A DNA stretch of 17,864 nucleotides from Alkalimonas sp. Lineage in GTDB: Bacteria > Pseudomonadota > Gammaproteobacteria > Enterobacterales > Alteromonadaceae. The stretch's first letter is position 1. Each line of letters starts with the position of its first letter. Shown here one piece after another: positions 7,280 to 13,787 of this stretch. The notes beneath the pieces are model-generated. The model worked only from the letters and a program-made list of their open reading frames with translations, did no database searches and was not told where the DNA came from. Position numbers and translations under genes: made by a program. The stretch lies in NCBI GenBank assembly GCA_022565655.1, contig JAIUMG010000023.1, forward strand, positions 1 through 17,864, read 5' to 3'.

Positions 7280-8331
7280 AGCAGCTCCCATGATAGCGGA
7301 GTTCCTATATCAGCATCACGCTGGATGGCTTTGCCGATAAACAGCGGCAGATACTTTGGTGCTAAGCCAAGGCCTGGTCGAACTGAGCGTAAATTTTGTT
7401 CCGTAAAGATATCGCCTTTACGCATGGGCTCGGCGATGCAGAGCGAACGTCGATGCAGCCGTGAGGCAACCTCTTTCTCGGTGCAGCCATAATGCACATG
7501 ACCTAGTGCATCGTGGGCACGTGCGGTTTCCTCTACCAGCATTTTTAGTTCATTGGGCTCCAGTGAAAACTCGGCATCGACTTCACCACCTTGTCGATCC
7601 AAGACAAAGTGCTTTTCGATCACGGTGGCTCCCAGTGCTACTGCAGCAACGGATACGCCAACACCTGGGGTGTGATCAGAAAGACCAACCTGACACTGAA
7701 ACAACTCTGCGAGATGAGGTATGGTGCGCAAGTTGGCATCCACTGGCCTGGCGGGGTAGTTGCTGGTGCATTTAAGCAGGATGAGATCATCACAACCGTT
7801 TTTTCGCAGAACTTCTACCGATTCTGCTAATTCGCTCAAGCTTGCCATTCCCGTAGAGACAATAACGGGTTTTCCAGTACGCGCAACAGCAGCGAGTAAG
7901 GCATGGTCGGTGTTTTCAAAAGATGCAACTTTATAGCAAGGTGCGTTTTGTTGCTCCAGAAACTCAACAGCGCTCAAGTCGAATGGGGTACTGAATGCTA
8001 GCATGCCAAGCGACTGGGCTCGTTGGAAAATCTCTGCTGTCCATTCCCATGGTGTCATGGCTTTTTGATAGAGACGGTACAGTGAATATCCCTGCCATAG
8101 ATTACCTGGGTCATCAATAAAAAATTCACGCTCATGCACATTCAGTGTGATCGTATCTGGCGTGTAAGTTTGCAGCTTTATTGCATCTGCACCAGCAAGG
8201 GCCGCAGCATCAACCAGTTTCAGCGCTTTCTCCAGTGACTGGTCGTGGTTACCGGAGAGCTCAGCGATTATCAATGGATGGCTGTCGCTGGAGACTGTCT
8301 TGTTGCCAATTGTGATTGCCGAGGGCTTCAT
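7276..8331 (-). CDS. pseI: Pseudaminic acid synthase
   Basis: NeuB-family synthase that condenses phosphoenolpyruvate with the 6-deoxy-AltdiNAc sugar to give pseudaminic acid (EC 2.5.1.97), in the cytoplasm. It is 351 aa, the usual length. The PseI rather than NeuB/LegI assignment rests on IIAELSGNHDQSLEKAL (21-37), the insert EFFIDDPGNLWQGYSLYRLY (69-88), TPWEW and YKVASFENTDH. Active-site stretches CTSNYP (189-194), LSDHTPG (217-223) and EKHF (239-242) are present. Residues 301-351 form the SAF/antifreeze-like C-terminal domain. ATG at 8331 has a weak upstream AAGAG. It is the first gene of the - strand operon and lies 121 bases after the Maf gene. The other Pse pathway genes are not in the window. 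Confidence 0.93.
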   Translation of the reverse strand: MKPSAITIGNKTVSSDSHPLIIAELSGNHDQSLEKALKLVDAAALAGADAIKLQTYTPDTITLNVHEREFFIDDPGNLWQGYSLYRLYQKAMTPWEWTAEIFQRAQSLGMLAFSTPFDLSAVEFLEQQNAPCYKVASFENTDHALLAAVARTGKPVIVSTGMASLSELAESVEVLRKNGCDDLILLKCTSNYPARPVDANLRTIPHLAELFQCQVGLSDHTPGVGVSVAAVALGATVIEKHFVLDRQGGEVDAEFSLEPNELKMLVEETARAHDALGHVHYGCTEKEVASRLHRRSLCIAEPMRKGDIFTEQNLRSVRPGLGLAPKYLPLFIGKAIQRDADIGTPLSWELL

Positions 8332-8452
8332 TGTACTGCTACTCTTTTAAGAAATGTGGATTGTGGGGGCCCGCCTTGCAAGTATTTGCTCTTGTCTGAA
8401 GCATACATAGGTCAGAGGCAGTCAATGGTGCCAGCTTTAATCAAGCGATCGT

Positions 8453-10558
8453 TCATTTACTTTCGGACTCAGCCTCTTCTTTACGGGTCAACCACCTATC
8501 GAGCTCCGGCTCCGGCTCGCGTATCATGAGCTTTAGCCTCGGGTCATCTGTACTTCTATCTGACAAGTAATACTCATAGTGCGCCGGTAATACCTCCAGA
8601 AAACGGCCAAAGTGCTGTGACCACTTCTCCGTCATGAATTCTATCTGATCCTGACGATTCTCGGATTTTATCAAGGCGTAAAAGTTAAAGCACCAGTGCC
8701 AGATGGACCCCCGTATGAATAAGGCAATTGTATCTTCCTTCCCATTACGGTAGCGGCTCACTATACGGTTGATTCGGTAGAGGGTCGCCTCTATGGCCGG
8801 CAGTGTTGGCTTCAGGCCTTTCAGCTCTTTACGAATCTGGGAGGTTATGTCGCTAATCAGCTTTTTCACAGATTCCTGGAGTAGATTCAGCTCCTTTGTA
8901 TCGACCGTTCGCGCATTCTTTTTCAGTGTAGCGAATACCGGGGTTGCATCTGTGACTTTTCTTTTGGTCAGCTCGATGCGGAATTGGTCGATATCTCCAA
9001 AGCGAGTTCCCTCAATGGAGGCGCCGGTAGAGAGGTTGACAATATCCAGCCTGTTGGAACCTCGGATTTTCCTTTCTGCATGTTTTCGACCGGTGTTATA
9101 AAATGGAGTGGTGTAGATTTTCCCATATTCGTTCGTTTCCAGAAAGTAGGCTTTCTTATCGATCGATTTTCTGTAATTTTCAAACCTGTCCCGTTCGTTC
9201 TGGTGGTAATAAAACGACTCTTTTGCGTGCGTCTCTTCCGTACTGAAAAAACCAAAATCCATACCGACCAGATAGATGTTTGATAATTTAAGGTCAAGAG
9301 CAACAGCAAGGGCCGCGTTGGTAGCGCTGGGCGTGCCATCGGCAATAATTTCGTCTGGTTTGCCAAAGAGGTGCGCGTAGGTTGTTTCATGCTTGAAATA
9401 GACAAGGCCATCGGCAAACAAGTCGAACGTTTCAGGGTGGATCTGGGCTGCACCGATAACTGGAACGGACTTGGCGTTCTCTTTTGGCAACAGGGCAAGG
9501 GCTTTGTAGGTTTGCAAGTCAGATTCAAGCGTAACGACAAAATCCGGGTAGATGTTATTGATCAACAGTGTATAGGTGGTACTGCCGGCAGATATCAGGA
9601 TGATTTTATCCCGATTTTTCTTGATGAGCTCCAAATAGGGAGTCAATGAGGGGCCGTTACCGCAAATTAAGGTGAGTCTGTCATCCCCGTGGAGGTCTAA
9701 TTGCTTTAGTATCGGTACACCAGCCTGCAAGTTGTGCAGCACATGATTTAACTGATTAATTTCATCATCATAGTAGCCCCAGGTGTTCAAGGACGGCTCT
9801 ATTTCGTCATTAAAGCGGTTGGCGGCCTTGGTGTAAAAGGCGTCCCCCTTGTGTATGTAAAGCACAGTCTGGACGGGTAACAGGGGGAAGTTTAACGAGG
9901 CACCGTTCCACGCTGAGCCAAAAGCCTGATATAAGCGCTCTTCTTCCGCCATATCGGTCGTATCACCCACCGAGAAAGCAAAGCTGCGGTTGGGGTCATC
10001 GACAAAGGGTTGAACCATGGCTTGCCAATCTGTCATGTAGAGGCTGGCCAGGAATCTATCCGGGTCGTGCTCGACGAGCACAGCATGTTTAATTGGTCGA
10101 AGTTTCAGCAGCTCCCTGATGTGCCAGCCAAAGCCAGATCCGAAAAAAACAACATTTGGCAAGTTCTGATGAAACAGGTAGGCGCTCCCCGTACCTTTGG
10201 TCGCCTCGATATCTTCAAGGAACGCCCTGATGCTGGCATGAAAGAATCGACCCTTATAATAGAAGCTTTCAGCGTACGAGTGCCTGACGGGCAGATTGGA
10301 AGACCCGGGTGCGAATGCTTCGGAGAATTGCTGTGCCTCCGCTTTATTGTATGCTTCTGCGTTGCCCCCATAGAGCGCCGTTTCTTGTGTAACGAGATCC
10401 ACACTCAGTGTATGGGGGTCGATATTGAGCCGTGACCGGATAAAAGCCCTAGTGGCAAAGTTTTTTGCTATGTCGGGGAAGTGTCGCTGGAAAAAGGCCA
10501 GATTACGGCTTTTATTGTTGTTCAGCGTTTGGACCAGTTGCTCGGCTGTATTAGTCAT
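8453..10558 (-). CDS. maf: Motility accessory factor (Maf/DUF115) flagellin glycosyltransferase
   Basis: Flagellin nonulosonic acid transferase of the Maf family (PF01973), 701 aa, within the normal size range. Maf proteins attach pseudaminic or legionaminic acid to Ser/Thr of flagellin in the cytoplasm before export. The N-terminal domain (about 1-280) includes PNVVFFGSGFGWHIRELL (134-151) and VLVEHDPDRF. The central DUF115 domain has LTLICGNGPSLTPYLE (296-311), ISAGSTTYTLL (323-333) and IYLVGMDFGFFSTEETHAKE (428-447). The C-terminal helical part follows. It is divergent from the flagellin gene and directly upstream of pseI on the same strand. That places donor synthesis, transferase and acceptor side by side. 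The start ATG at 10558 has a poor Shine-Dalgarno (TTGAG). No clear terminator was seen between it and pseI, so cotranscription is possible. Confidence 0.92.
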   Translation of the reverse strand: MTNTAEQLVQTLNNNKSRNLAFFQRHFPDIAKNFATRAFIRSRLNIDPHTLSVDLVTQETALYGGNAEAYNKAEAQQFSEAFAPGSSNLPVRHSYAESFYYKGRFFHASIRAFLEDIEATKGTGSAYLFHQNLPNVVFFGSGFGWHIRELLKLRPIKHAVLVEHDPDRFLASLYMTDWQAMVQPFVDDPNRSFAFSVGDTTDMAEEERLYQAFGSAWNGASLNFPLLPVQTVLYIHKGDAFYTKAANRFNDEIEPSLNTWGYYDDEINQLNHVLHNLQAGVPILKQLDLHGDDRLTLICGNGPSLTPYLELIKKNRDKIILISAGSTTYTLLINNIYPDFVVTLESDLQTYKALALLPKENAKSVPVIGAAQIHPETFDLFADGLVYFKHETTYAHLFGKPDEIIADGTPSATNAALAVALDLKLSNIYLVGMDFGFFSTEETHAKESFYYHQNERDRFENYRKSIDKKAYFLETNEYGKIYTTPFYNTGRKHAERKIRGSNRLDIVNLSTGASIEGTRFGDIDQFRIELTKRKVTDATPVFATLKKNARTVDTKELNLLQESVKKLISDITSQIRKELKGLKPTLPAIEATLYRINRIVSRYRNGKEDTIALFIRGSIWHWCFNFYALIKSENRQDQIEFMTEKWSQHFGRFLEVLPAHYEYYLSDRSTDDPRLKLMIREPEPELDRWLTRKEEAESESK

Positions 10559-10659
10559 TGCTCAAGGTTGCCATAGTATTGACTTTTCATGAAGCAAAGC
10601 AAAAAACGATCCACAAATCAACGGGAATAAAAAATATTTTATATATTCTTAAATGTTAT

Positions 10660-10686
10660 AAAAGTTTTTGAAATCAGTGCCGCTAC
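10660..10686 (+). promoter_or_regulatory. Sigma-28 (FliA) promoter of the flagellin gene
   Basis: AAAAGTTT (10660-10667), an 11-base spacer, then GCCGCTAC (10679-10686). The known FliA consensus is TAAAGTTT-N11-GCCGATAA, so the match is 7/8 and 6/8 with exact spacing. Transcription would start near 10693, leaving a leader of about 60 bases. An A/T-rich tract lies just upstream (10621-10660). Confidence 0.8.
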
Positions 10687-10692
10687 AAAGCT

Positions 10693-10755
10693 TGTGAATG
10701 AGCAACTCGCTCGGCAAGGCCATTCCGGCCCGCGTCCAGCGAAGGAGACCTAACC
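10693..10755 (+). promoter_or_regulatory. Flagellin mRNA leader with two small hairpins and a strong ribosome-binding site
   Basis: The leader holds two short stems, GAGC/GCTC (10700-10703 and 10709-10712) and GGCC/GGCC (10718-10721 and 10727-10730). It then has AAGGAG at 10742-10747, eight bases before the flagellin ATG. The ribosome-binding site is strong, as expected for a very abundant protein. A stabilising role of the stems is only a guess. Confidence 0.5.
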
Positions 10756-13074
10756 ATGGCACAGATTATTAACACCAACATTGCGTCCTTGAACGCACAG
10801 CGCAACCTGAATACCTCTCAGAGCGCTAACGCAACGGCTTTGGAACGCTTGTCTTCTGGTCTGCGCATCAACAGCGCCAAAGACGACGCAGCGGGCTTGG
10901 CCATTTCGACCCGTTTCGAATCGCAAACCCGCGGTTTGAACCAGGCCATCCGTAACGCCGGTGACGGCATCTCTCTTGCCCAGACCGCTGAAGGCGCCCT
11001 GGGTACCATGACCGACAACCTGCAGCGGATTCGTGAGCTGGCGGTTCAGTCTGCCAACGCCACCAACTCCGATGAAGACCGGCTGGCGTTGCAGCAGGAA
11101 GTACGTGCGTTGGTAGCCGAGATTACCCGTACCGGTGAAGAGACCAACTTTAACGGTCGTGCACTGTTCGACGGTCAGTTCAACGGAACATTCCAGATTG
11201 GGGCCAACGCAGGCCAGACGGTGGATGTTCAAATCGCTGAGTTGACTGCAGCCAAGCTGGGTGCTTCGGATCAAGTGGGTGTTAGTGGTATCGGTAGCGC
11301 AGAGGGGCTGAAAAACGGTGACTTGATCATCAATGGGGCGGCCGTTGGTACCTCTAGTGGTAAGGACGACAACAGCTCAATCGTTCTTAGCTCAGCCAGC
11401 GCAGTAGCCAAGGCAGCAGCCATTAACCGGGTGTCTGACGAGTCCGGTGTGACTGCTTTTGCCAATGCGACTGTGGCCAATGGTACAAAAATGGAAGCTG
11501 ATACTAGTAACTCAGCAACCACACAGACCATTTCTTTGAACGGCGTTTCGATTTCGTTGCAATCGACCGACAATACCAATGATACAGAGCTTTCATCGAC
11601 ACGAGCGTCTGTTATTCAGGCGATTAATGCGGTTTCTGAGCAAACCGGGGTCGTGGCTACTGATGGCGGAAATGACAATGGTGTCATTTTAACGGCTGCA
11701 GATGGTCGTAATATCAGTTTATCTGCCAGCGTCGACGACGACTTTTCTGCAGTTGATCTTTCAGCGTACGGCCTCGCTAGTGCAATTGATACTGGCGATA
11801 TTACTGCTGCAACGCAGGATCAACTTAAAGAAGCATTTGATGACAGTGGTGCCACTCAGGTTAATGATGGCATCGGCTTCGGGGTATTTACTGCAGGTGT
11901 AACACTGGTTGCCGAAGGTAGTACCAGGTCTATTACCATTGCGGGTGGAGAGGGCACAGGATCGGGTGACCTAAGCAACTCGGGTTTGACCCGAGGTACT
12001 TTTGATGCCCGAACTGCTTATGCCACAAATGATTCTCGAACCATATTGGGACCAGCTGGTGCGCAAGACACTGATGCATTAGAAGAGGGTGATTTGGTAA
12101 TCAATGGGGTTGCCATTGGTGCTTCCAGCGGTGTAGATGACCGGGCTTCCAATACAGTCGCTACTTCCTCCAGTGGCGCGGCATCGGGTATCGCTATTGC
12201 GGCTGCCATTAACCGTGCGTCGGATTCAACAGGTGTAACGGCTACGGTTAATGAGACAAGGCTGGTTGGTGCTACATCTGAGACCGATACTAATATATCG
12301 GCAAGTGCTGGTGCCTCTCTTGCTATTGTCATCAATAATGTTGACATAGGGGTGGTTACCTCTCAAGGGGATCGTCAGACCGACGTAACCAATACGATCG
12401 ACCTGATCAATTCCAAATCAGGGCAAACTGGCGTTGTCGCAGAGGATAATGGGGAAGGTATAACGCTCGTCGCGGCTGATGGTAGAAATATTAGTATATT
12501 GTTGGGAACGGATGCGGCGACAGCTGGCGCAGCTGGATTTGGCTTAGACGACGTCAATGTTGAAGGTTTGGAGGCAAATGCGAATATCGATTCTGCTGAC
12601 CTTAAAGCCAGTGATTTCGCTGACGGTGCGGCAACAACTTATTCAACAGTAACTCTGTCGTCTGCAACCGCCATAGAAATTGCCGCTGGCTCCAAGGGTA
12701 ATACCGGCCTCAATAGTGTAGGATTTGTGACCGGCACATACGGCGGCGGCGAAGACGGCCAGTTCCTGAAGGATATCGATATCAGTACCTTTGAGGGTGC
12801 TCAGGAGGCGATTACCGCCATTGATAACGCTCTAAGTACAGTGGCAGGCCAGCGTGCTGAACTCGGTGCCTTGCAGAATCGCTTCGAGTCCACAGTGGCC
12901 AACCTTGCGGTTACCGCCGAGAACCTGACCGCAGCGAACTCCCGAATTCGGGATGCGGACTTCGCGGCAGAGACGGCCGAGCTGTCACGGACTCAGGTGC
13001 TGCAGCAGGCTGGTATCTCGATTCTGGCTCAGGCTAACCAGCGTCCACAGCAGGTGTTGTCACTGTTGGGTTAA
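10756..13074 (+). CDS. fliC: Flagellin, very large, with a duplicated variable-domain module
   Basis: Structural subunit of the flagellar filament, exported by the flagellar type III system. It is 772 aa, compared with about 280-500 in most flagellins. The N-terminal D0/D1 region (1-170) starts MAQIINTNIASLNAQRNL and contains RLSSGLRINSAKDDAAGLAI. The C-terminal D1/D0 region (about 690-772) ends in QQVLSLLG. The middle (about 175-690) is Thr/Ser/Asn/Asp-rich and has two related modules, from GDLIINGAAVG (188-198) and from GDLVINGVAIG (445-455). Each has an AAAINR motif and ends near AADGRNIS (315 and 574). They resemble flagellin hook-IN motifs. No cysteine is seen. The middle is visibly more A/T-rich and less biased in codon use than the ends, consistent with a variable exposed domain. 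It follows a sigma-28 promoter and a strong ribosome-binding site. Ser/Thr in the middle are the likely targets of the neighbouring Maf enzyme. Confidence 0.95.
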   Translation: MAQIINTNIASLNAQRNLNTSQSANATALERLSSGLRINSAKDDAAGLAISTRFESQTRGLNQAIRNAGDGISLAQTAEGALGTMTDNLQRIRELAVQSANATNSDEDRLALQQEVRALVAEITRTGEETNFNGRALFDGQFNGTFQIGANAGQTVDVQIAELTAAKLGASDQVGVSGIGSAEGLKNGDLIINGAAVGTSSGKDDNSSIVLSSASAVAKAAAINRVSDESGVTAFANATVANGTKMEADTSNSATTQTISLNGVSISLQSTDNTNDTELSSTRASVIQAINAVSEQTGVVATDGGNDNGVILTAADGRNISLSASVDDDFSAVDLSAYGLASAIDTGDITAATQDQLKEAFDDSGATQVNDGIGFGVFTAGVTLVAEGSTRSITIAGGEGTGSGDLSNSGLTRGTFDARTAYATNDSRTILGPAGAQDTDALEEGDLVINGVAIGASSGVDDRASNTVATSSSGAASGIAIAAAINRASDSTGVTATVNETRLVGATSETDTNISASAGASLAIVINNVDIGVVTSQGDRQTDVTNTIDLINSKSGQTGVVAEDNGEGITLVAADGRNISILLGTDAATAGAAGFGLDDVNVEGLEANANIDSADLKASDFADGAATTYSTVTLSSATAIEIAAGSKGNTGLNSVGFVTGTYGGGEDGQFLKDIDISTFEGAQEAITAIDNALSTVAGQRAELGALQNRFESTVANLAVTAENLTAANSRIRDADFAAETAELSRTQVLQQAGISILAQANQRPQQVLSLLG
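11320..11745 (+). repeat. Flagellin variable-domain module, copy A
   Basis: Codons 189-330. It aligns with copy B at 12091-12525 at an offset of 257-259 residues. Shared landmarks are GDL(I/V)ING, V/IG(T/A)SSG(K/V)DD, AAAINR(V/A)SD(E/S)(S/T)GVTA, the QTGVVA stretch and AADGRNIS. The likeness may continue more weakly to about residue 420 (STRSITIAGGEGTG compared with SATAIEIAAGSKGN). Confidence 0.75.
12091..12525 (+). repeat. Flagellin variable-domain module, copy B
   Basis: Codons 446-590, the second diverged copy of the module at 11320-11745. Protein likeness is clear. DNA likeness survives only in patches (for example ATCAATGGGG near both starts), so the duplication is not recent. Confidence 0.75.
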
Positions 13075-13084
13075 TGATTGGGTA

Positions 13085-13126
13085 GGGGGCCGGTATATTG
13101 GCTCCCTTTCCTCCCCTTTTTTCCTC
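13085..13126 (+). terminator. Intrinsic terminator after the flagellin gene
   Basis: Stem GGGGGCC (13085-13091) / GGCTCCC (13100-13106) with one G-T pair and an 8-base loop. It is followed by a pyrimidine tract containing TTT and TTTTTT (13117-13122). It lies just after the flagellin stop and would give the usual monocistronic flagellin mRNA, perhaps with some readthrough to flaG. Confidence 0.6.
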
Positions 13127-13148
13127 ATCGATGCGTCGAACTGCCTAG

Positions 13149-13169
13149 CCCTCTCCCGGAGGGAGAGGG
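13149..13169. repeat. REP-like palindrome between flagellin and flaG
   Basis: Perfect 9-base arms CCCTCTCCC (13149-13157) / GGGAGAGGG (13161-13169) around GGA. Neither strand has a T tract after it, so it is not an ordinary terminator. It resembles the CCCTCTCCC-type palindromes that recur between genes in many proteobacteria. Only one copy is visible in this window. Confidence 0.55.
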
Positions 13170-13226
13170 GATAGAAAGAAGAGAGAAGGGGTTTCATTAA
13201 TCTTGTGGTGATCTGGAGGTAGTGAT

Positions 13227-13652
13227 ATGAGTGATTTTAGCGGTGGTATCAGCACCCTGAATGCTCGACCTTCGTCAACACCGGATGGTGGGGCGGCAAA
13301 AAGCAGGGCCGATAGCGGCAAGGCTTTGCCGACCCAGGTGATGGATAAGGCCGGAGTTAGAGCGCAAGAGTCGGCCAGTCCTTACACCAGAGCACAAGAA
13401 AACGGAGCGCAAGCTCCCTCTTCGAGCGCCGAGGAGTTGGAACTGGCAGTGGCCAAACTGAACGATTACGTTCAGAACACCGAGCGTAAGCTCAACTTCC
13501 AACTGGATGAGGAAGCCGGAGTCACCATTATCCGGGTCTTCGACAGACAGTCAGAAGAGTTGATACGGCAGATTCCTTCGGAAGAAGCGGTATCCCTGGC
13601 CCAGAAATTGAATCAGGAAGAGCCATTGTTGTTGTTTTCCGCTCAAGTCTGA
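13227..13652 (+). CDS. flaG: FlaG family flagellar protein
   Basis: Small FlaG-family protein (PF03646), 141 aa. The family is linked to filament length and assembly, and its gene usually sits between flagellin and fliD, as here. Residues 1-65 are low-complexity and rich in Ala, Ser and charged residues. The conserved part is about 67-140: LAVAKLNDYVQNTERKLNF, then QLDEEAGVTIIRVFD and the family signature SEELIRQIPSEEAV. ATG at 13227 follows GGAGGT at 13215-13220 with a 6-base gap. It is preceded by the flagellin terminator and a palindrome, and followed by a long hairpin, so its own promoter or readthrough must drive it. I see no convincing sigma-28 site directly upstream. Confidence 0.9.
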   Translation: MSDFSGGISTLNARPSSTPDGGAAKSRADSGKALPTQVMDKAGVRAQESASPYTRAQENGAQAPSSSAEELELAVAKLNDYVQNTERKLNFQLDEEAGVTIIRVFDRQSEELIRQIPSEEAVSLAQKLNQEEPLLLFSAQV

Positions 13653-13681
13653 TTTTTGACGGAAGCTCAACAAACCTTTAC

Positions 13682-13738
13682 AAACAGGGTATCAAGAGTG
13701 GTTGGTTTTGGCCGATACTCTTGATAGTCCCTGTTTTT
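13682..13738 (+). terminator. Long hairpin with T run between flaG and fliD
   Basis: The left arm is AAACAGGGTATCAAGAGT (13682-13699). The right arm is ACTCTTGATA (13717-13726), a 2-base bulge GT, then CCCTGTTT (13729-13736). A run of five T's ends at 13738. This is an 18-pair stem with a 17-base loop, a strong terminator candidate for transcripts coming from flaG. A smaller perfect stem, TTCCGGG/CCCGGAA, follows at 13743-13758. Confidence 0.7.
13692..13718 (+). promoter_or_regulatory. Possible sigma-28 promoter for fliD, embedded in the hairpin
   Basis: TCAAGAGT (13692-13699), an 11-base spacer, then GCCGATAC (13711-13718). Compared with TAAAGTTT-N11-GCCGATAA this is 5/8 and 7/8 with exact spacing. 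The start point would fall near 13725, inside the right arm of the hairpin, so transcripts started here could not form the terminator. The match is seen directly; the function is inferred. Confidence 0.5.
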
Positions 13739-13787
13739 GTGTTTCCGGGGTCCCGGAACGCAGGCGCACTATTTGACGGGTGAGGTT

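Noticed and set aside
7280..7291. Upstream ATG of the LicD-family gene
   Set aside because: It lacks a ribosome-binding site. The ATG at 7279 has GGGAG at five bases and an ATGA coupling with pseI.
8418..8433. Sigma-54-like site on the - strand upstream of pseI (TGGCACCATTGACTGC)
   Set aside because: The GG and GC elements are 11 bases apart instead of 10. Sigma-54 promoters tolerate this poorly, so I do not call it.
8968..9540. 190-aa reading frame inside maf
   Set aside because: It is a shifted-frame shadow of the Maf coding region, with arginine/lysine/threonine-rich composition and no domain.
13070..13096. Sigma-28-like -10 (GCCGGTAT) upstream of flaG
   Set aside because: No matching -35 exists at 11-base spacing, and the bases belong to the flagellin terminator stem.
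13737..13787. N-terminal extension of FliD from a TTG codon
   Set aside because: It would start inside the terminator hairpin and add 17 residues unlike any FliD N-terminus. ATG 13788 gives the family start.
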